Position numbers and translations under genes: made by a program | Shown: positions 27,227 to 35,466 of the stretch, piece after piece | How the letters are laid out: every line of letters starts with the position of its first letter | How positions within the stretch are numbered: the stretch's first letter is position 1 | Assembly (NCBI RefSeq): GCF_000282035.1 | Contig: NZ_AKKA01000076.1 | Span: forward strand, 1 to 39,536 | Reading direction: 5' to 3' | Length of the DNA: 39,536 nt | From: Rhizobium sp. CF122 | Lineage (GTDB): Bacteria; Pseudomonadota; Alphaproteobacteria; Rhizobiales; Rhizobiaceae | The notes under the pieces: model-generated | Told to the model about the DNA's origin: nothing | Database searches by the model: none | What the model saw: only the letters and a program-made list of their open reading frames with translations

Positions 27227-27898
27227 GTGCGGCTCGACCTGTCGATTCTCTTGCCTCATCTCGGCTTTCTCGCGCAAGGCGCCCTTCTGACGGCGCAAGC
27301 ATGCGCGCTCGCGCTCGCCGGCAGCGTCATCATGGGCGCATTCGTAGCGATCGCGCGAACATCCTCGTCGGCACTCCTGCGGCGGATCTCGTTCATCTAC
27401 GTCGATATCTTCCGCAACGTGCCCTTCATCGTGCAACTGTTCTTTTTCTATTACGGCCTGCCAGAGATCGGCATCTATATCGATGCCTTCACGACGGGAG
27501 TGATCGCGCTGTCGATCGCCGGCGGCGCCTACGCCTCGGATGTGATCCGCGCCGGCATTCTGGCAATCGATCATGGCATCATCGAAGCAGCCGAGGTCAG
27601 TGGCCTGTCGCGGCGTGTGATGTTCACGCGCATTGTCCTGCCGATTGCGCTGAGAACGTCGATACGGCCACTCGGCTCAGTTCTCATCAACATGATCCTC
27701 ACCTCGTCGATCCTCTCCACCATCACGCTGAATGAATTGACCGGTTCGGCACAAATCGTGGTCTCGCAGACATACCGGCCCTTCGAAGTCTATATTGTGC
27801 TGCTCGTTGTCTATGCGGCTTTGACCTACCTCGTTTCGCTCGCCATCGCACTGCTCCACCGTCGCCTCAACCGTGACATGATGGAGGCTGTTGCCTGA
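27227..27898 (+). CDS. Polar amino acid ABC transporter permease (HisMQ/GlnP family), first subunit
   Basis: A 223-residue inner-membrane permease of the His/Glu/Gln/Arg family. The N-terminal GALLTAQACALALAGSVIMGAFVA and the EAAEVSGLSRRVMFTRIVLPIAL coupling loop are typical, with DIFRNVPFIVQLFFFYYGLP in between. GTG 27227 is chosen because GGAG lies five bases upstream; it gives the same length as the sister permease. The frame extends to TTG 27179 without a ribosome site. Its TGA overlaps the next ATG by one base. It should pair with the second permease as a heterodimer. Confidence 0.9.
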   Translation: MRLDLSILLPHLGFLAQGALLTAQACALALAGSVIMGAFVAIARTSSSALLRRISFIYVDIFRNVPFIVQLFFFYYGLPEIGIYIDAFTTGVIALSIAGGAYASDVIRAGILAIDHGIIEAAEVSGLSRRVMFTRIVLPIALRTSIRPLGSVLINMILTSSILSTITLNELTGSAQIVVSQTYRPFEVYIVLLVVYAALTYLVSLAIALLHRRLNRDMMEAVA

Positions 27899-28569
27899 TG
27901 CGCTTTACAGATTTCACGTCCTTTGACCTCATTCTTCTGGCGCAGGGTCTCAGCGTCAATGTCGCACTCTTTCTCGCGACATCGTTGATCGGACTGATGA
28001 TCGGCATCAGCTGGGCAATCGTGCGCTTCTATCGCGTGCCGCTGCTTTGTGAAGCGATCACCTTCGTTTCCGAGCTCCTGAAGAATTCACCGGTGCTGGT
28101 GCAGTTGTTTCTGGTGTTTTTCGGACTGCCCGGTCTCCTTCACATCCGCGTGACACCGGTCACAGCGGCGACGATCACGCTTTCGGCCAACACTGCCGCC
28201 TTCGTCTATGTGATTGCAGTCTCGGCAATCGAAACGATCGGCCGCGACCAGATCGAAGCCGCGCGCGTGTTTGGCCTGAGCCGCTGGCAGGTGCTTCGTC
28301 ATGTCGTGGCGCCGCAGGCAGCGGCATTTGCCGTTGGTCCGCTGATCGCGCTCCTCGTCAACCAGTTGCAGGTAACCTCGCTGATCTCGGTCATCGGCGT
28401 CGTCGACCTGACCAAGATCGGCAACATTCTCAATATGCGGACGCTGAAGCCATTTATCGTCTGGACGGCTGTCGGCTTGCTTTATTACGCCGCCGCCAAG
28501 CTTGTCGCTTGGCTCGGGTCGCACTTCGAAAAACGCCTTCGCGCCCATAGTGCTTGGAGAGGGCTCTGA
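27898..28569 (+). CDS. Polar amino acid ABC transporter permease, second subunit
   Basis: A 223-residue permease of the same family, with LAQGLSVNVALFLATSLIGLMIG, LLKNSPVLVQLFLVFFGLPG and the coupling loop IEAARVFGLSRWQVLRHVVAPQAAAF. It begins in the stop of the first permease and ends one base before the ATPase ATG, so the three are tightly coupled. Substrate is inferred as a polar amino acid or an amino acid conjugate from the hydrolase in the same operon. Confidence 0.9.
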   Translation: MRFTDFTSFDLILLAQGLSVNVALFLATSLIGLMIGISWAIVRFYRVPLLCEAITFVSELLKNSPVLVQLFLVFFGLPGLLHIRVTPVTAATITLSANTAAFVYVIAVSAIETIGRDQIEAARVFGLSRWQVLRHVVAPQAAAFAVGPLIALLVNQLQVTSLISVIGVVDLTKIGNILNMRTLKPFIVWTAVGLLYYAAAKLVAWLGSHFEKRLRAHSAWRGL

Positions 28570-28570
28570 C

Positions 28571-29305
28571 ATGATAAGAGTTGAAAACGTAAGAAAGGCC
28601 TTCGGCCACACGACCGTGCTCGACGGCGTTGATCTAAGCATTGCGCCGGGCGAGGTCGTCTCGATCCTAGGCTCGTCCGGATCCGGCAAGTCGACGCTGA
28701 TCCGTTGCATCAACGGTCTGGAAAAGCTGAGTGGCGGCCGGATCACGGTCGACGAGTTTGATGTCGGCAAGCCCAAGGAGCTTGCCGAAGCGCGCAAGCG
28801 CTCAGGCACGGTTTTCCAGCTCTTCAACCTCTATCCGCACATGACGGTGCTCGGCAACATCACGCTCGCGCCGGTCGAAGTGCTGAAGAAGCCCCGCAGC
28901 GAGGCGGAGGCGATGGCCCGTGCATTGCTGGAATCGGTTGGTCTCGGCAACAGGGCCGACGCCTACCCGGCGCAGCTTTCCGGTGGCCAGCGCCAGCGCG
29001 TCGGCATCTGCCGGGCGCTTGCGATGCAGCCGCGTTACCTATTGCTGGATGAAGTGACCAGTGCGCTCGACCCGGAGATGACGGCAGAGGTGCTGACAAT
29101 CCTTGCAAAGCTCGCGCAGGAGGGCACGACGATGCTCTTCGTCACGCACGAGGTCGAGTTCGCCAGGCAGATTTCGGATCGCATCGTCTTTCTCGACAAG
29201 GGCAGGTTGCTGGTCGACCTTTCGACCAAAGAATTCTTCGCCGCCGATGGCGGCATGGGGCAGCCGCGCGTTGCCCAGTTCCTTTCCAAGATGCGCAAAG
29301 ATTAG
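28571..29305 (+). CDS. Amino acid ABC transporter ATP-binding protein (GlnQ-like)
   Basis: A 244-residue ATPase with Walker A GSSGSGKST, Q-loop in FQLFNLYPHMTVLGNI, signature LSGGQRQRVGICRAL, Walker B YLLLDEVTSALDPE and H-loop FVTHEVEFA. The start MIRVENVRKAFG at ATG 28571 follows the permease stop by one base; the frame is open further upstream within the permease gene but not conserved there. It powers the importer made with the two permeases and the binding protein encoded two genes on. Confidence 0.92.
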   Translation: MIRVENVRKAFGHTTVLDGVDLSIAPGEVVSILGSSGSGKSTLIRCINGLEKLSGGRITVDEFDVGKPKELAEARKRSGTVFQLFNLYPHMTVLGNITLAPVEVLKKPRSEAEAMARALLESVGLGNRADAYPAQLSGGQRQRVGICRALAMQPRYLLLDEVTSALDPEMTAEVLTILAKLAQEGTTMLFVTHEVEFARQISDRIVFLDKGRLLVDLSTKEFFAADGGMGQPRVAQFLSKMRKD

Positions 29306-29314
29306 AGGTTCTAG

Positions 29315-30232
29315 ATGCTCCTTTTGGCCAATAAAGAAGCCTGGCCGGGTTTTCCGACATCCGTCGAAATGTTGCGCGAGGGTGCAATCAGCCTGGATGC
29401 GATGGTTGCGGGGATCAGCAAGGTAGAAAGCGAAGTGAAGGTTCGCAGCGTTGGGTACGGCGGTTGGCCCAATATGCTTGGCAATATGGAGCTTGATGCG
29501 GCGGTGATGGACGGCAATACACGTGAGGTCGGCACGGTCGGCGCCGTTCCAAATACACTTCCAGTGGCTCGCCTTGCTCATGAGGTCATGAAGCGCCTTC
29601 CCCACGTTATGCTGACTGGCGATGGCGCACGTCGCTTCGCGAGTGAAATCGGTTTCTCGGATGACGAGGTGTTGTTTGACGACAGCAAGCGGGTCTGGTG
29701 GGAGCGACTGGAAAAGGAGCTCTCGCCGGAGGATCTGGCGAAGTTTCCAAATATACCGCTGGCGCCTCTCAGCCGCGCCATCACCGATCCGGAGCGCGTT
29801 CGCGACACGACCGTCTTCTTGTCGGCCGATCCCAAACGCGGCATCCATGCCGCGACGTCGACATCCGGTTGGGCATGGAAATATCCGGGCCGTCTTGGCG
29901 ACAGTCCGATCCCCGGCGCAGGCTTCTATGCCGACAGCCGCTATGGGGCGGCCGCCTGCACGCATACTGGCGAAATGACGATGCGCTGTTCGACGGCGCG
30001 CACGGTGGTTCTTGCGATGAAGCTTGGCTATTCGCTCTCCGACGCTGTGAAGCTCGCCGTCGATGAGCTCAATGAACTCTCCACCGGATTCCTGGCCGGC
30101 GTCGTGATCCACGCGGTCGATGCCAAAGGAAACCACGAGGTCGTGAATTTCAGATGCGAGGGCGAGATTCGGTACTGGCTCTGGGAGGACTCGATGCCCG
30201 AACCGGAATTGCGGGCAGCGAAACTGGCATAA
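29315..30232 (+). CDS. Glycosylasparaginase-type Ntn hydrolase (asparaginase_2 family)
   Basis: A 305-residue Ntn hydrolase of the N4-(beta-N-acetylglucosaminyl)-L-asparaginase / isoaspartyl peptidase family, which is made inactive and cuts itself before a threonine that then becomes the nucleophile. Family segments are SVGYGG (45-50), LPHVMLTGDGA (about 95-105), the cleavage region RDTTVF with Asp164 and Thr165, STSGWAWKYPGRLGDSP with substrate-binding Arg193 and Asp196, and GAAACTHTGE. The segment order fits glycosylasparaginase better than plant-type asparaginase. No signal peptide, so it acts in the cytoplasm. AGAGG precedes the ATG. It lies between the ATPase and binding-protein genes of an amino acid importer, suggesting that the imported compound is its substrate: an N-linked sugar-asparagine or a beta-aspartyl peptide. 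Confidence 0.88.
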   Translation: MLLLANKEAWPGFPTSVEMLREGAISLDAMVAGISKVESEVKVRSVGYGGWPNMLGNMELDAAVMDGNTREVGTVGAVPNTLPVARLAHEVMKRLPHVMLTGDGARRFASEIGFSDDEVLFDDSKRVWWERLEKELSPEDLAKFPNIPLAPLSRAITDPERVRDTTVFLSADPKRGIHAATSTSGWAWKYPGRLGDSPIPGAGFYADSRYGAAACTHTGEMTMRCSTARTVVLAMKLGYSLSDAVKLAVDELNELSTGFLAGVVIHAVDAKGNHEVVNFRCEGEIRYWLWEDSMPEPELRAAKLA

Positions 30233-30251
30233 CTAAAAGAGGGAATGAACC

Positions 30252-31043
30252 ATGAAGCGCATTCTGACTACCCTTGCCGCCCTGGCCATCGCGGCTGGCT
30301 CGGCATTTCCGTCCTTCGCCGGGATGATCGACGATATCCGCTCGCGGGGCACCGTTCGCATCGGCGTGTCGCTCGGCGGCGAGCCGATTGGCTTCCGTGA
30401 CGCGCAGAACAATCCAGTCGGTTACGACGTCGATGTCGCAACGCAGCTTGCCCAGAAGCTCGGTGTGCCGGTCGAGTTCGTCGACGTCTCAGGCGATGCT
30501 CGTATCTCGATGCTCGTTTCGGGCCAGATCGACGTCGCCGTCGCCAACACCTCTGCAACGCTCGAGCGCGCCAAGACAGTGAATTTCACGATCCCTTACA
30601 ATCGGGCTGGCCTACGGGTCATCGTTCAGAAGGATGCGGGCATCAAGGAACTGAAGGACCTCGCCGGCAAGAAGGTCGTCGTTGGTCGCGGCACGACGGG
30701 CGAAAACTTCCTCAAGACCGCCGTTCCGGATGCGCAGCTCGTCTACGTCGATCAGTTTGCTCCCGACGGTGTCCTCCAGTTGCAGCAGAAGCGCGTCGAT
30801 GCGGCAATCGAGGATTCGTCGCTGCTCGATTATCTCGCGACCAAGACCCCGTCGCTCGTGACCCTGCCGGGCCTTTATTCCAACGATCCGATCGGCATTG
30901 CCGTCGCCAAGGGTGATCCGGAATTCGTGCGCTGGCTCGACATGTTCGTGTCCGATTACATCCAGTCGGGCGCCTATGCGGCGAACTACAAAAAGTGGTG
31001 GGGTGCGGAATCCAACCCCCCTGCCCTCAATCCTCAGTGGTAA
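30252..31043 (+). CDS. Amino acid ABC transporter substrate-binding protein (family 3)
   Basis: A 263-residue periplasmic binding protein with a signal peptide (MKRILTTLAALAIAAGSAFPSFA-GM). RGTVRIGVSLGGEPIGFRD, GYDVDVATQLAQKLGVPVEFV and ISMLVSGQIDVAVANTSATLERAKTV match the polar amino acid family; the ligand arginine is probably that of TSATLER. It ends DYIQSGAYAANYKKWWG. GAGGG lies about ten bases before the ATG. Last gene of the operon, followed directly by a hairpin terminator. Ligand is not certain; context favours asparagine conjugates. Confidence 0.9.
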   Translation: MKRILTTLAALAIAAGSAFPSFAGMIDDIRSRGTVRIGVSLGGEPIGFRDAQNNPVGYDVDVATQLAQKLGVPVEFVDVSGDARISMLVSGQIDVAVANTSATLERAKTVNFTIPYNRAGLRVIVQKDAGIKELKDLAGKKVVVGRGTTGENFLKTAVPDAQLVYVDQFAPDGVLQLQQKRVDAAIEDSSLLDYLATKTPSLVTLPGLYSNDPIGIAVAKGDPEFVRWLDMFVSDYIQSGAYAANYKKWWGAESNPPALNPQW

Positions 31044-31052
31044 AATGATCGC

Positions 31053-31072
31053 GGGCCGCCTTCGGGCGGCCC
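31053..31072. terminator. UUCG hairpin terminator between convergent units
   Basis: GGGCCGCC (31053-31060), TTCG loop, GGCGGCCC (31065-31072): a perfect 8-bp GC stem closed by the extra-stable UUCG tetraloop, ten bases after the binding-protein stop and eight bases before the end of the convergent LacI-family gene. The following GTTGCTCGTT is only moderately T-rich. Being symmetric, it could serve both directions. Confidence 0.8.
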
Positions 31073-31080
31073 GTTGCTCG

Positions 31081-32082
31081 TTAGCCCGTCAGGCGTGGCA
31101 CGAAACGTGTCGGCACTGTCACCGGCAGCTGGCCTGGCGTGAAATTGCCGGGGTTGGCAACTGAATCGACAATATGGCGGACATAGAGCGCCTTGTCGTA
31201 GCCGATCGAAGAGATCGGATAGGCGTCGAAATCGGTTAGTGACAGGTTGTCGAAACCATAAAGCCGGAAGCGCGAGGGACGGCCATCGGGAAAGTCGGTC
31301 CGGCGGACGTCCAAGATGCCCATCGCCATCGCATCGGATGTGCAAAAGACAGCATCGAAAAGGTCAACGCCCGTGAGTTCCGTGGCCGCCGCATGCCCAC
31401 TTTCATAGGAATAGTCGCCCTGGATCCTTCGAACGAGATTGATGCCGTAGCGCGAAAAGGCTTCCTGGTAGGAGCGGATCCGCGCCTGCTCGACCGGAGA
31501 GGACGCACGTCCGGTCACAAGAACGGTCGTGCGCACACCCTTGGATGCGGCATCCGCGACGGCTTCGGCGATGCCAGCATGCTCATCGGGGATGATCACG
31601 GGAGAAAACTCGTCGTGAAGGCCGTTCAGCATGATGACATGATCGGAGCGGAACATCCGCCGGACGGTCGGCGCGTCCGCAAAATCCGAAAACACCAGCG
31701 CAGCGTCGACATGGTAGGCGACGCCATTGCGCAGGAACTCTTCGACGCGCGCGACCGATCCGATGCGAATCAGGATGACCTGCTTGCCGACCATTTGGAC
31801 CTGATCGATGAGCCGGTCAAACAGGTCGAGGTCCGAGAGATCGTGGATGTGATTAACCACGACGGCCACGAGATTGACGGTCTTGGTGGTCAGGCTCTGC
31901 GCAAGCAGGTTCGGCTTATAGCCGAGGCTTGCAGCGGCAGCGATCACGCGCTCTCGCTTCTCGGAGGATACTGGCCGCGGTTCGTTGGAAAGCGCCCGGC
32001 TGGCGACAGCACGCGAGACACCCGCCAAACGCGCGACATCGGCAATCGTGGGAGGAGCGTCACGGCTACTATCGTGATTCAT
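31081..32082 (-). CDS. LacI-family transcriptional regulator
   Basis: A 333-residue regulator. The N-terminal helix-turn-helix is TIADVARLAGVSRAVASRAL with the hinge helix near SLGYKPNLLAQSL, followed by a periplasmic-binding-protein-like sensor domain (FDAVFCTSDAMAMGILD is its typical late segment). ATG 32082 (MNHDSS) has GGAAAG nine bases upstream and is preferred over 32121. The ligand should be a sugar or sugar-like compound. It may govern the dehydrogenase operon further upstream on the same strand, or the amino acid operon that converges on it; neither is proven. The recognition helix VSRAVASRAL carries alanine where many LacI members have threonine. Confidence 0.9.
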   Translation of the reverse strand: MNHDSSRDAPPTIADVARLAGVSRAVASRALSNEPRPVSSEKRERVIAAAASLGYKPNLLAQSLTTKTVNLVAVVVNHIHDLSDLDLFDRLIDQVQMVGKQVILIRIGSVARVEEFLRNGVAYHVDAALVFSDFADAPTVRRMFRSDHVIMLNGLHDEFSPVIIPDEHAGIAEAVADAASKGVRTTVLVTGRASSPVEQARIRSYQEAFSRYGINLVRRIQGDYSYESGHAAATELTGVDLFDAVFCTSDAMAMGILDVRRTDFPDGRPSRFRLYGFDNLSLTDFDAYPISSIGYDKALYVRHIVDSVANPGNFTPGQLPVTVPTRFVPRLTG

Positions 32083-32192
32083 GATCGAGAGCTTTCCACC
32101 TTTGGCAGGGTGATATCGCAACGTCGCGTGCTTCGGCTATGGTAATCTTTCGTTTCTTGGCGGTCAGCAATCATCAGGCACCGGCCCGTCGA

Positions 32193-32447
32193 TCACGCAG
32201 ATGCTGTTTGTCCGTGCGAGGCGACATCAATGCCATTTTCAACGTCCTTCGCGCGCATCAGGCGACCCATTGCCCGCAGGCGCTCGATGAGGTCACTGCC
32301 GTCAACGGAAGCGCGGGTCAGTTCCAATTGTTGGTATTCCAGTGCGGCCTGCTGCCAATGTTCGCCGCTGCGACCTTCCGGCCCCCCTTCGGCTTCCCAG
32401 AGTGCATAAGCACGCTGATTGATCCAGTCGTCCTTGCTGCGTGACAT
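32193..32447 (-). CDS. DUF2934 domain protein
   Basis: An 84-residue protein with SKDDWINQRAYALWEAEGGPEGRSGEHWQQA, the core of DUF2934 (shown in part: RAYALWEAEG and EHWQQA are the landmarks). This small family is common in rhizobia and has no known function. ATG 32447 is used with GGGG five bases upstream; ATG 32462 would add five residues but its AAGGAG is 15 bases away. The C-terminal half is charged and helical. It lies between the LacI gene and the VOC gene, all on the minus strand, with gaps of about 110 bases on each side, so it is probably its own unit. Confidence 0.75.
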   Translation of the reverse strand: MSRSKDDWINQRAYALWEAEGGPEGRSGEHWQQAALEYQQLELTRASVDGSDLIERLRAMGRLMRAKDVENGIDVASHGQTASA

Positions 32448-32558
32448 GCCAACCCCAGCCATGAAGGAATGTATCGTCTCCTTCAGGCTGACAAATCAGC
32501 ATTACGGAGTCGTTACCGCAACGCAAAAATGTTCCAGCCGCCGTTATGTTTGTGGGGA

Positions 32559-32972
32559 TCAGATGCGCTTCAATTCACCACGGCGTTCCGCGAGCTCGAC
32601 GATGATGCCGTCGGGATCGCGAAGAAAGGCCACTCGATCCAGCACCTCAGAATTGACGGCGGGGCGTGGTCTCTCCTTGATCTCCACGCCTTCCGCCTCC
32701 AGCTTTGCGAAGCTCTCATCAACGCTTTCGACTAGGAAAGTAATATGCAGCACGCCCGATGTGGCCGGCGGCAGGTCTAAGGCAGGTGTCGCGCCACCGG
32801 GCGGGGCGAAGATCTCAAGCATGCCGCCACCGCTATCGAGAAAAGCCACTTCCGTGCCGTTGGCCATCGTCTTGCGCAAATGAAGACGCAGGCCAAGGAG
32901 ATCACGGTAGAAGGCAAGCGACCGGTCCATGTCTGCGGTCACCATGCCGACATGCTCGAAGCTTTTGATCAT
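32559..32972 (-). CDS. VOC family protein (glyoxalase/dioxygenase fold)
   Basis: A 137-residue vicinal-oxygen-chelate protein of paired beta-alpha-beta-beta-beta modules. Likely metal ligands are His7 (FEHVGMV), Glu53 (MLEIF), His76 (VLHITF) and Glu126 (IIVELAE), so the metal site appears intact. The reaction is not fixed by sequence: isomerase, lyase or dioxygenase roles are all found in the fold. It starts four bases after the end of the first dehydrogenase gene and so belongs to that operon, suggesting action on a sugar- or polyol-derived intermediate. Confidence 0.85.
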   Translation of the reverse strand: MIKSFEHVGMVTADMDRSLAFYRDLLGLRLHLRKTMANGTEVAFLDSGGGMLEIFAPPGGATPALDLPPATSGVLHITFLVESVDESFAKLEAEGVEIKERPRPAVNSEVLDRVAFLRDPDGIIVELAERRGELKRI

Positions 32973-32976
32973 CGGT

Positions 32977-34074
32977 TCAGGCTCCGGCTGCCTGGCGTCG
33001 CTCTTCTTCCGGCAGCCAGGAATGGTAGAGCGGATGGTCGGCGAGGATGGGCAGCAGCGTCGGCTTGCCAGTGCGCTGCGAATGATATGCCGCGGTCACC
33101 AGCTCCAGTGAGTTGCGAGCATCTTCCAACGTCACCGGTGGCTCGCCGCCGGTGGTCAATGTATGATGGAAGAGTTCGAACTGTCTGGTGTAGCCGTCTT
33201 CCTTGACGACATAACCTGCCAGCGCCTCGTCGACGCGCTTCTGATGCTCTTCCGTCCCGGCAATGAAGCTCCAGGGGTCTCGACCCATTGTGTAAGGCTC
33301 GAGAATGCTCTCGACGACGAGATCGGAGAAGCAGAACCGCAGCCGGGAGATTTCCTTTCGGGAGCCGAGCGTCATCGACAGCGTCGCCAACGAACCGTTC
33401 TTCATCTTCACCGAAAGGGCTGCCGTATCCTCGACCTGGATCGGATTGACCAGTGTCGCCCCGTAGGAGAAGATTTCGGCGCATGCGCCATGCACATAGT
33501 TCAGCATATCGTGCGCGTGGATCGCGTGGCCAAGCAGGCCACCACCCAGCTCGGTTACCCATTTTCCCCGCCACGGGACGGCATAATAGTCCGGGCCGCG
33601 CCACCAATGGGTTTCGATTGTGGTGAGGAATGGAGTGCCGGTCAGGCCGAGATCGATCAGCATTTTCAGCTTTTGAAGTCCCGAGCCGTAGCGGTACTGA
33701 AAGATCGGCATCAGTCGCGGACCTTCGGCGCGCGCGACAATGCGAGCCATCTCGTCGACTTCAGCTATCGAGCCGAACAGCGGCTTCTCGCAGATGACGT
33801 GCTTTCCGGCCTCGATCGCCTTGCGGCATAGCTCAAAATGCGAACCCGGCGGGGTGCAGATGTCGATGATATCGAGATCGGAGCGAGCGATCATTGTCTC
33901 GGCATCCTGGGTATATTCGGGAATGCCGAACTCCTCGCAAAGCGTCCGGCCGCGGTCCTCGTCGAGCGAGCAAAGGACGGCAACGTCAAACAGCTCCTTG
34001 TTCCAGGCAAAGCCTGTCAGATGGCGGGAGGCGATGCCCGCCCCGATGATACCGACGCGAAACTTCTTGGACAT
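32977..34074 (-). CDS. Gfo/Idh/MocA family oxidoreductase (first)
   Basis: A 365-residue NAD(P)-dependent dehydrogenase. The Rossmann motif is VGIIGAGIASRH at 7-18; the family EKP motif (Glu96-Lys97-Pro98, CEKPLFG) carries the catalytic lysine; a C-terminal substrate-binding domain follows with GGGLLGHAIHAHDML and its conserved histidines. ATG 34074 (MSKKFRVG) is chosen because GGGAAG lies five bases upstream; the frame extends to 34206 inside the neighbouring gene. Family members oxidise sugars, inositols or related compounds. It follows the second dehydrogenase gene after ten bases and is followed by the VOC gene after four. Confidence 0.9.
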   Translation of the reverse strand: MSKKFRVGIIGAGIASRHLTGFAWNKELFDVAVLCSLDEDRGRTLCEEFGIPEYTQDAETMIARSDLDIIDICTPPGSHFELCRKAIEAGKHVICEKPLFGSIAEVDEMARIVARAEGPRLMPIFQYRYGSGLQKLKMLIDLGLTGTPFLTTIETHWWRGPDYYAVPWRGKWVTELGGGLLGHAIHAHDMLNYVHGACAEIFSYGATLVNPIQVEDTAALSVKMKNGSLATLSMTLGSRKEISRLRFCFSDLVVESILEPYTMGRDPWSFIAGTEEHQKRVDEALAGYVVKEDGYTRQFELFHHTLTTGGEPPVTLEDARNSLELVTAAYHSQRTGKPTLLPILADHPLYHSWLPEEERRQAAGA

Positions 34075-34084
34075 GACGGCTTCC

Positions 34085-35095
34085 CTAGCGATGACCCAGG
34101 CGCGCGGCCTTCGATTGTGCTTCCAGCGAAAGGCGGCAGACCTCGTAGACGTGAGCCTGGGGCATCGCCGTCTCGGTGCGGTCGCGCACATCGGCAGCGA
34201 AGGCATCGAAATAGTCGAGTTTCTCGCTGCTGCAATCGATGTGCGTCATCTCCTTGCCGTTGACGAGGAAGAGGTGGTCCTTGCCCGGCCGTCCGGCGAT
34301 GTCGACGTATTTACGCAGCTCGATATAGCCCTCCGTACCAAGGATGGTCAGGCGGCCATCGCCCCAAGTCGGCAGTGCCTCCGGCGTAAACCAGTCGACA
34401 CGCACATAGCCCGAGGCTTTCTCGGAGCGCAGCAGCACCTCGCCGAAGTCCTGGAATGCAGGCTTGTCGGGCATGCCGAAATTGCCAACCGAGCTTGCCA
34501 CGACGTCACCGCTCGTCGAGCCCGTATAGAAAAGGAACTGATCGACCTGGTGCGAGGCGATATCGACGATGATGCCACCGAACTGCTCCGGATCGAAGAA
34601 CCAGTTCGGCCGTGTCGGCAATTGCAGCCTGTGCGGCCCCATACCGAGCGTCTGGATCACCGTACCGATCGCCCCTTCTTTGACGAGCTTGCCCGCCTTG
34701 ACGGCGGATCGCACGCAATGGCGCTCGGAAAAGCAGATCGAAAAGATGCGGCCGGTTTCGGCGACGGTGCGTTTGACTTCCTCCAGCTGCGCAAATGTCG
34801 TCACACCGGGCTTATCGGTCATTACGTCCTTGCCAGCCTTCATCGCGCGGACGGCCAATCCTGCGCGGTCGCGCGGGATCGCGGCGATGCAGATGACGTC
34901 GATCGAAGGATCGGCAAAGATCGTGTCGCGATCGATCTGCGGGGCATCTGGATAGGTTTTCTGGAAGGTTTCCAACAGCGCAGGCACCGATGTCTGCGGG
35001 CAATATCCAGCGAATTCTGCACCCGCGGCAAGCAGGCCCTTCACATGATCGAACGTGTGTCCATGATCGATCCCGACGACGGCAAATCTCAACAT
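34085..35095 (-). CDS. Gfo/Idh/MocA family oxidoreductase (second)
   Basis: A 336-residue protein starting MLRFAVVGIDHGHTFDHV, a family-like opening in which the usual GxGxxG is altered to GIDHGH. The EKP motif is DKP (Asp94-Lys95-Pro96), keeping the lysine. The C-terminal domain shows GGIIVDIASHQVDQFLFYTG with the catalytic histidine region. AGGAGG lies 11 bases before the ATG. It heads the operon and differs clearly from the first copy, so the two probably act at successive steps or as a pair rather than being a recent duplication. The altered glycine motif may change cofactor binding. Confidence 0.87.
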   Translation of the reverse strand: MLRFAVVGIDHGHTFDHVKGLLAAGAEFAGYCPQTSVPALLETFQKTYPDAPQIDRDTIFADPSIDVICIAAIPRDRAGLAVRAMKAGKDVMTDKPGVTTFAQLEEVKRTVAETGRIFSICFSERHCVRSAVKAGKLVKEGAIGTVIQTLGMGPHRLQLPTRPNWFFDPEQFGGIIVDIASHQVDQFLFYTGSTSGDVVASSVGNFGMPDKPAFQDFGEVLLRSEKASGYVRVDWFTPEALPTWGDGRLTILGTEGYIELRKYVDIAGRPGKDHLFLVNGKEMTHIDCSSEKLDYFDAFAADVRDRTETAMPQAHVYEVCRLSLEAQSKAARLGHR

Positions 35096-35466
35096 AGCAG
35101 CAATGCCCTCCTGGAAAATTCCTGACGCCCAGCTTCTGAGTCCTGGGTGGTCTCCTCAGCCTGAAACAGACAGCGAAACCCACACGCTGTCAAGGTTGGC
35201 CAATTGACGAATGTCCGGCGACGTTCCATTAAGGTACGGAAATTACGCCGGAATTTTTTGTATCTAAATAGTTATTTATTTATGTGACTCGCCTATGCCG
35301 GTCTTGCACCAATGGCGATGGCGTGTGGTAATCCCGCGCGGCGCCTTCGCTGCAGGAATAGCTGGCGTGTGAAAATCGCGTAAGAAATTTCGTTGACCGG
35401 AAATCCTTCATTTTTGTCGCTTGCCAGCGATCGTCGGACGATCTCCTCAAAGAAGAGGACAGACAG
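35096..35466. other. Control region between the dehydrogenase operon and an unknown gene
   Basis: 371 bases. The left part must hold the dehydrogenase promoter: on the minus strand TTGACA (35193-35188) overlaps an inverted repeat. The middle (about 35240-35285) is unusually AT-rich for this window. A minus-strand frame covers 35293-35466 and more, but its composition is not gene-like. I see no RNA gene here. Confidence 0.5.
35169..35191. promoter_or_regulatory. 7-9-7 inverted repeat over the dehydrogenase promoter
   Basis: GACAGCG (35169-35175) and CGCTGTC (35185-35191) form a perfect inverted repeat with a nine-base spacer, and its right arm overlaps a TTGACA -35 box read on the minus strand (35193-35188). 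The site is 74-96 bases upstream of the second dehydrogenase start. It is a good candidate operator, perhaps for the nearby LacI-family protein, although the long spacer is not typical of that family. Confidence 0.45.

Noticed and set aside
33740..35125. Long plus-strand open frame (461 codons) opposite the two dehydrogenases
   Set aside because: Antisense shadow of two clear Gfo/Idh/MocA genes; it crosses their junction and has no motif.
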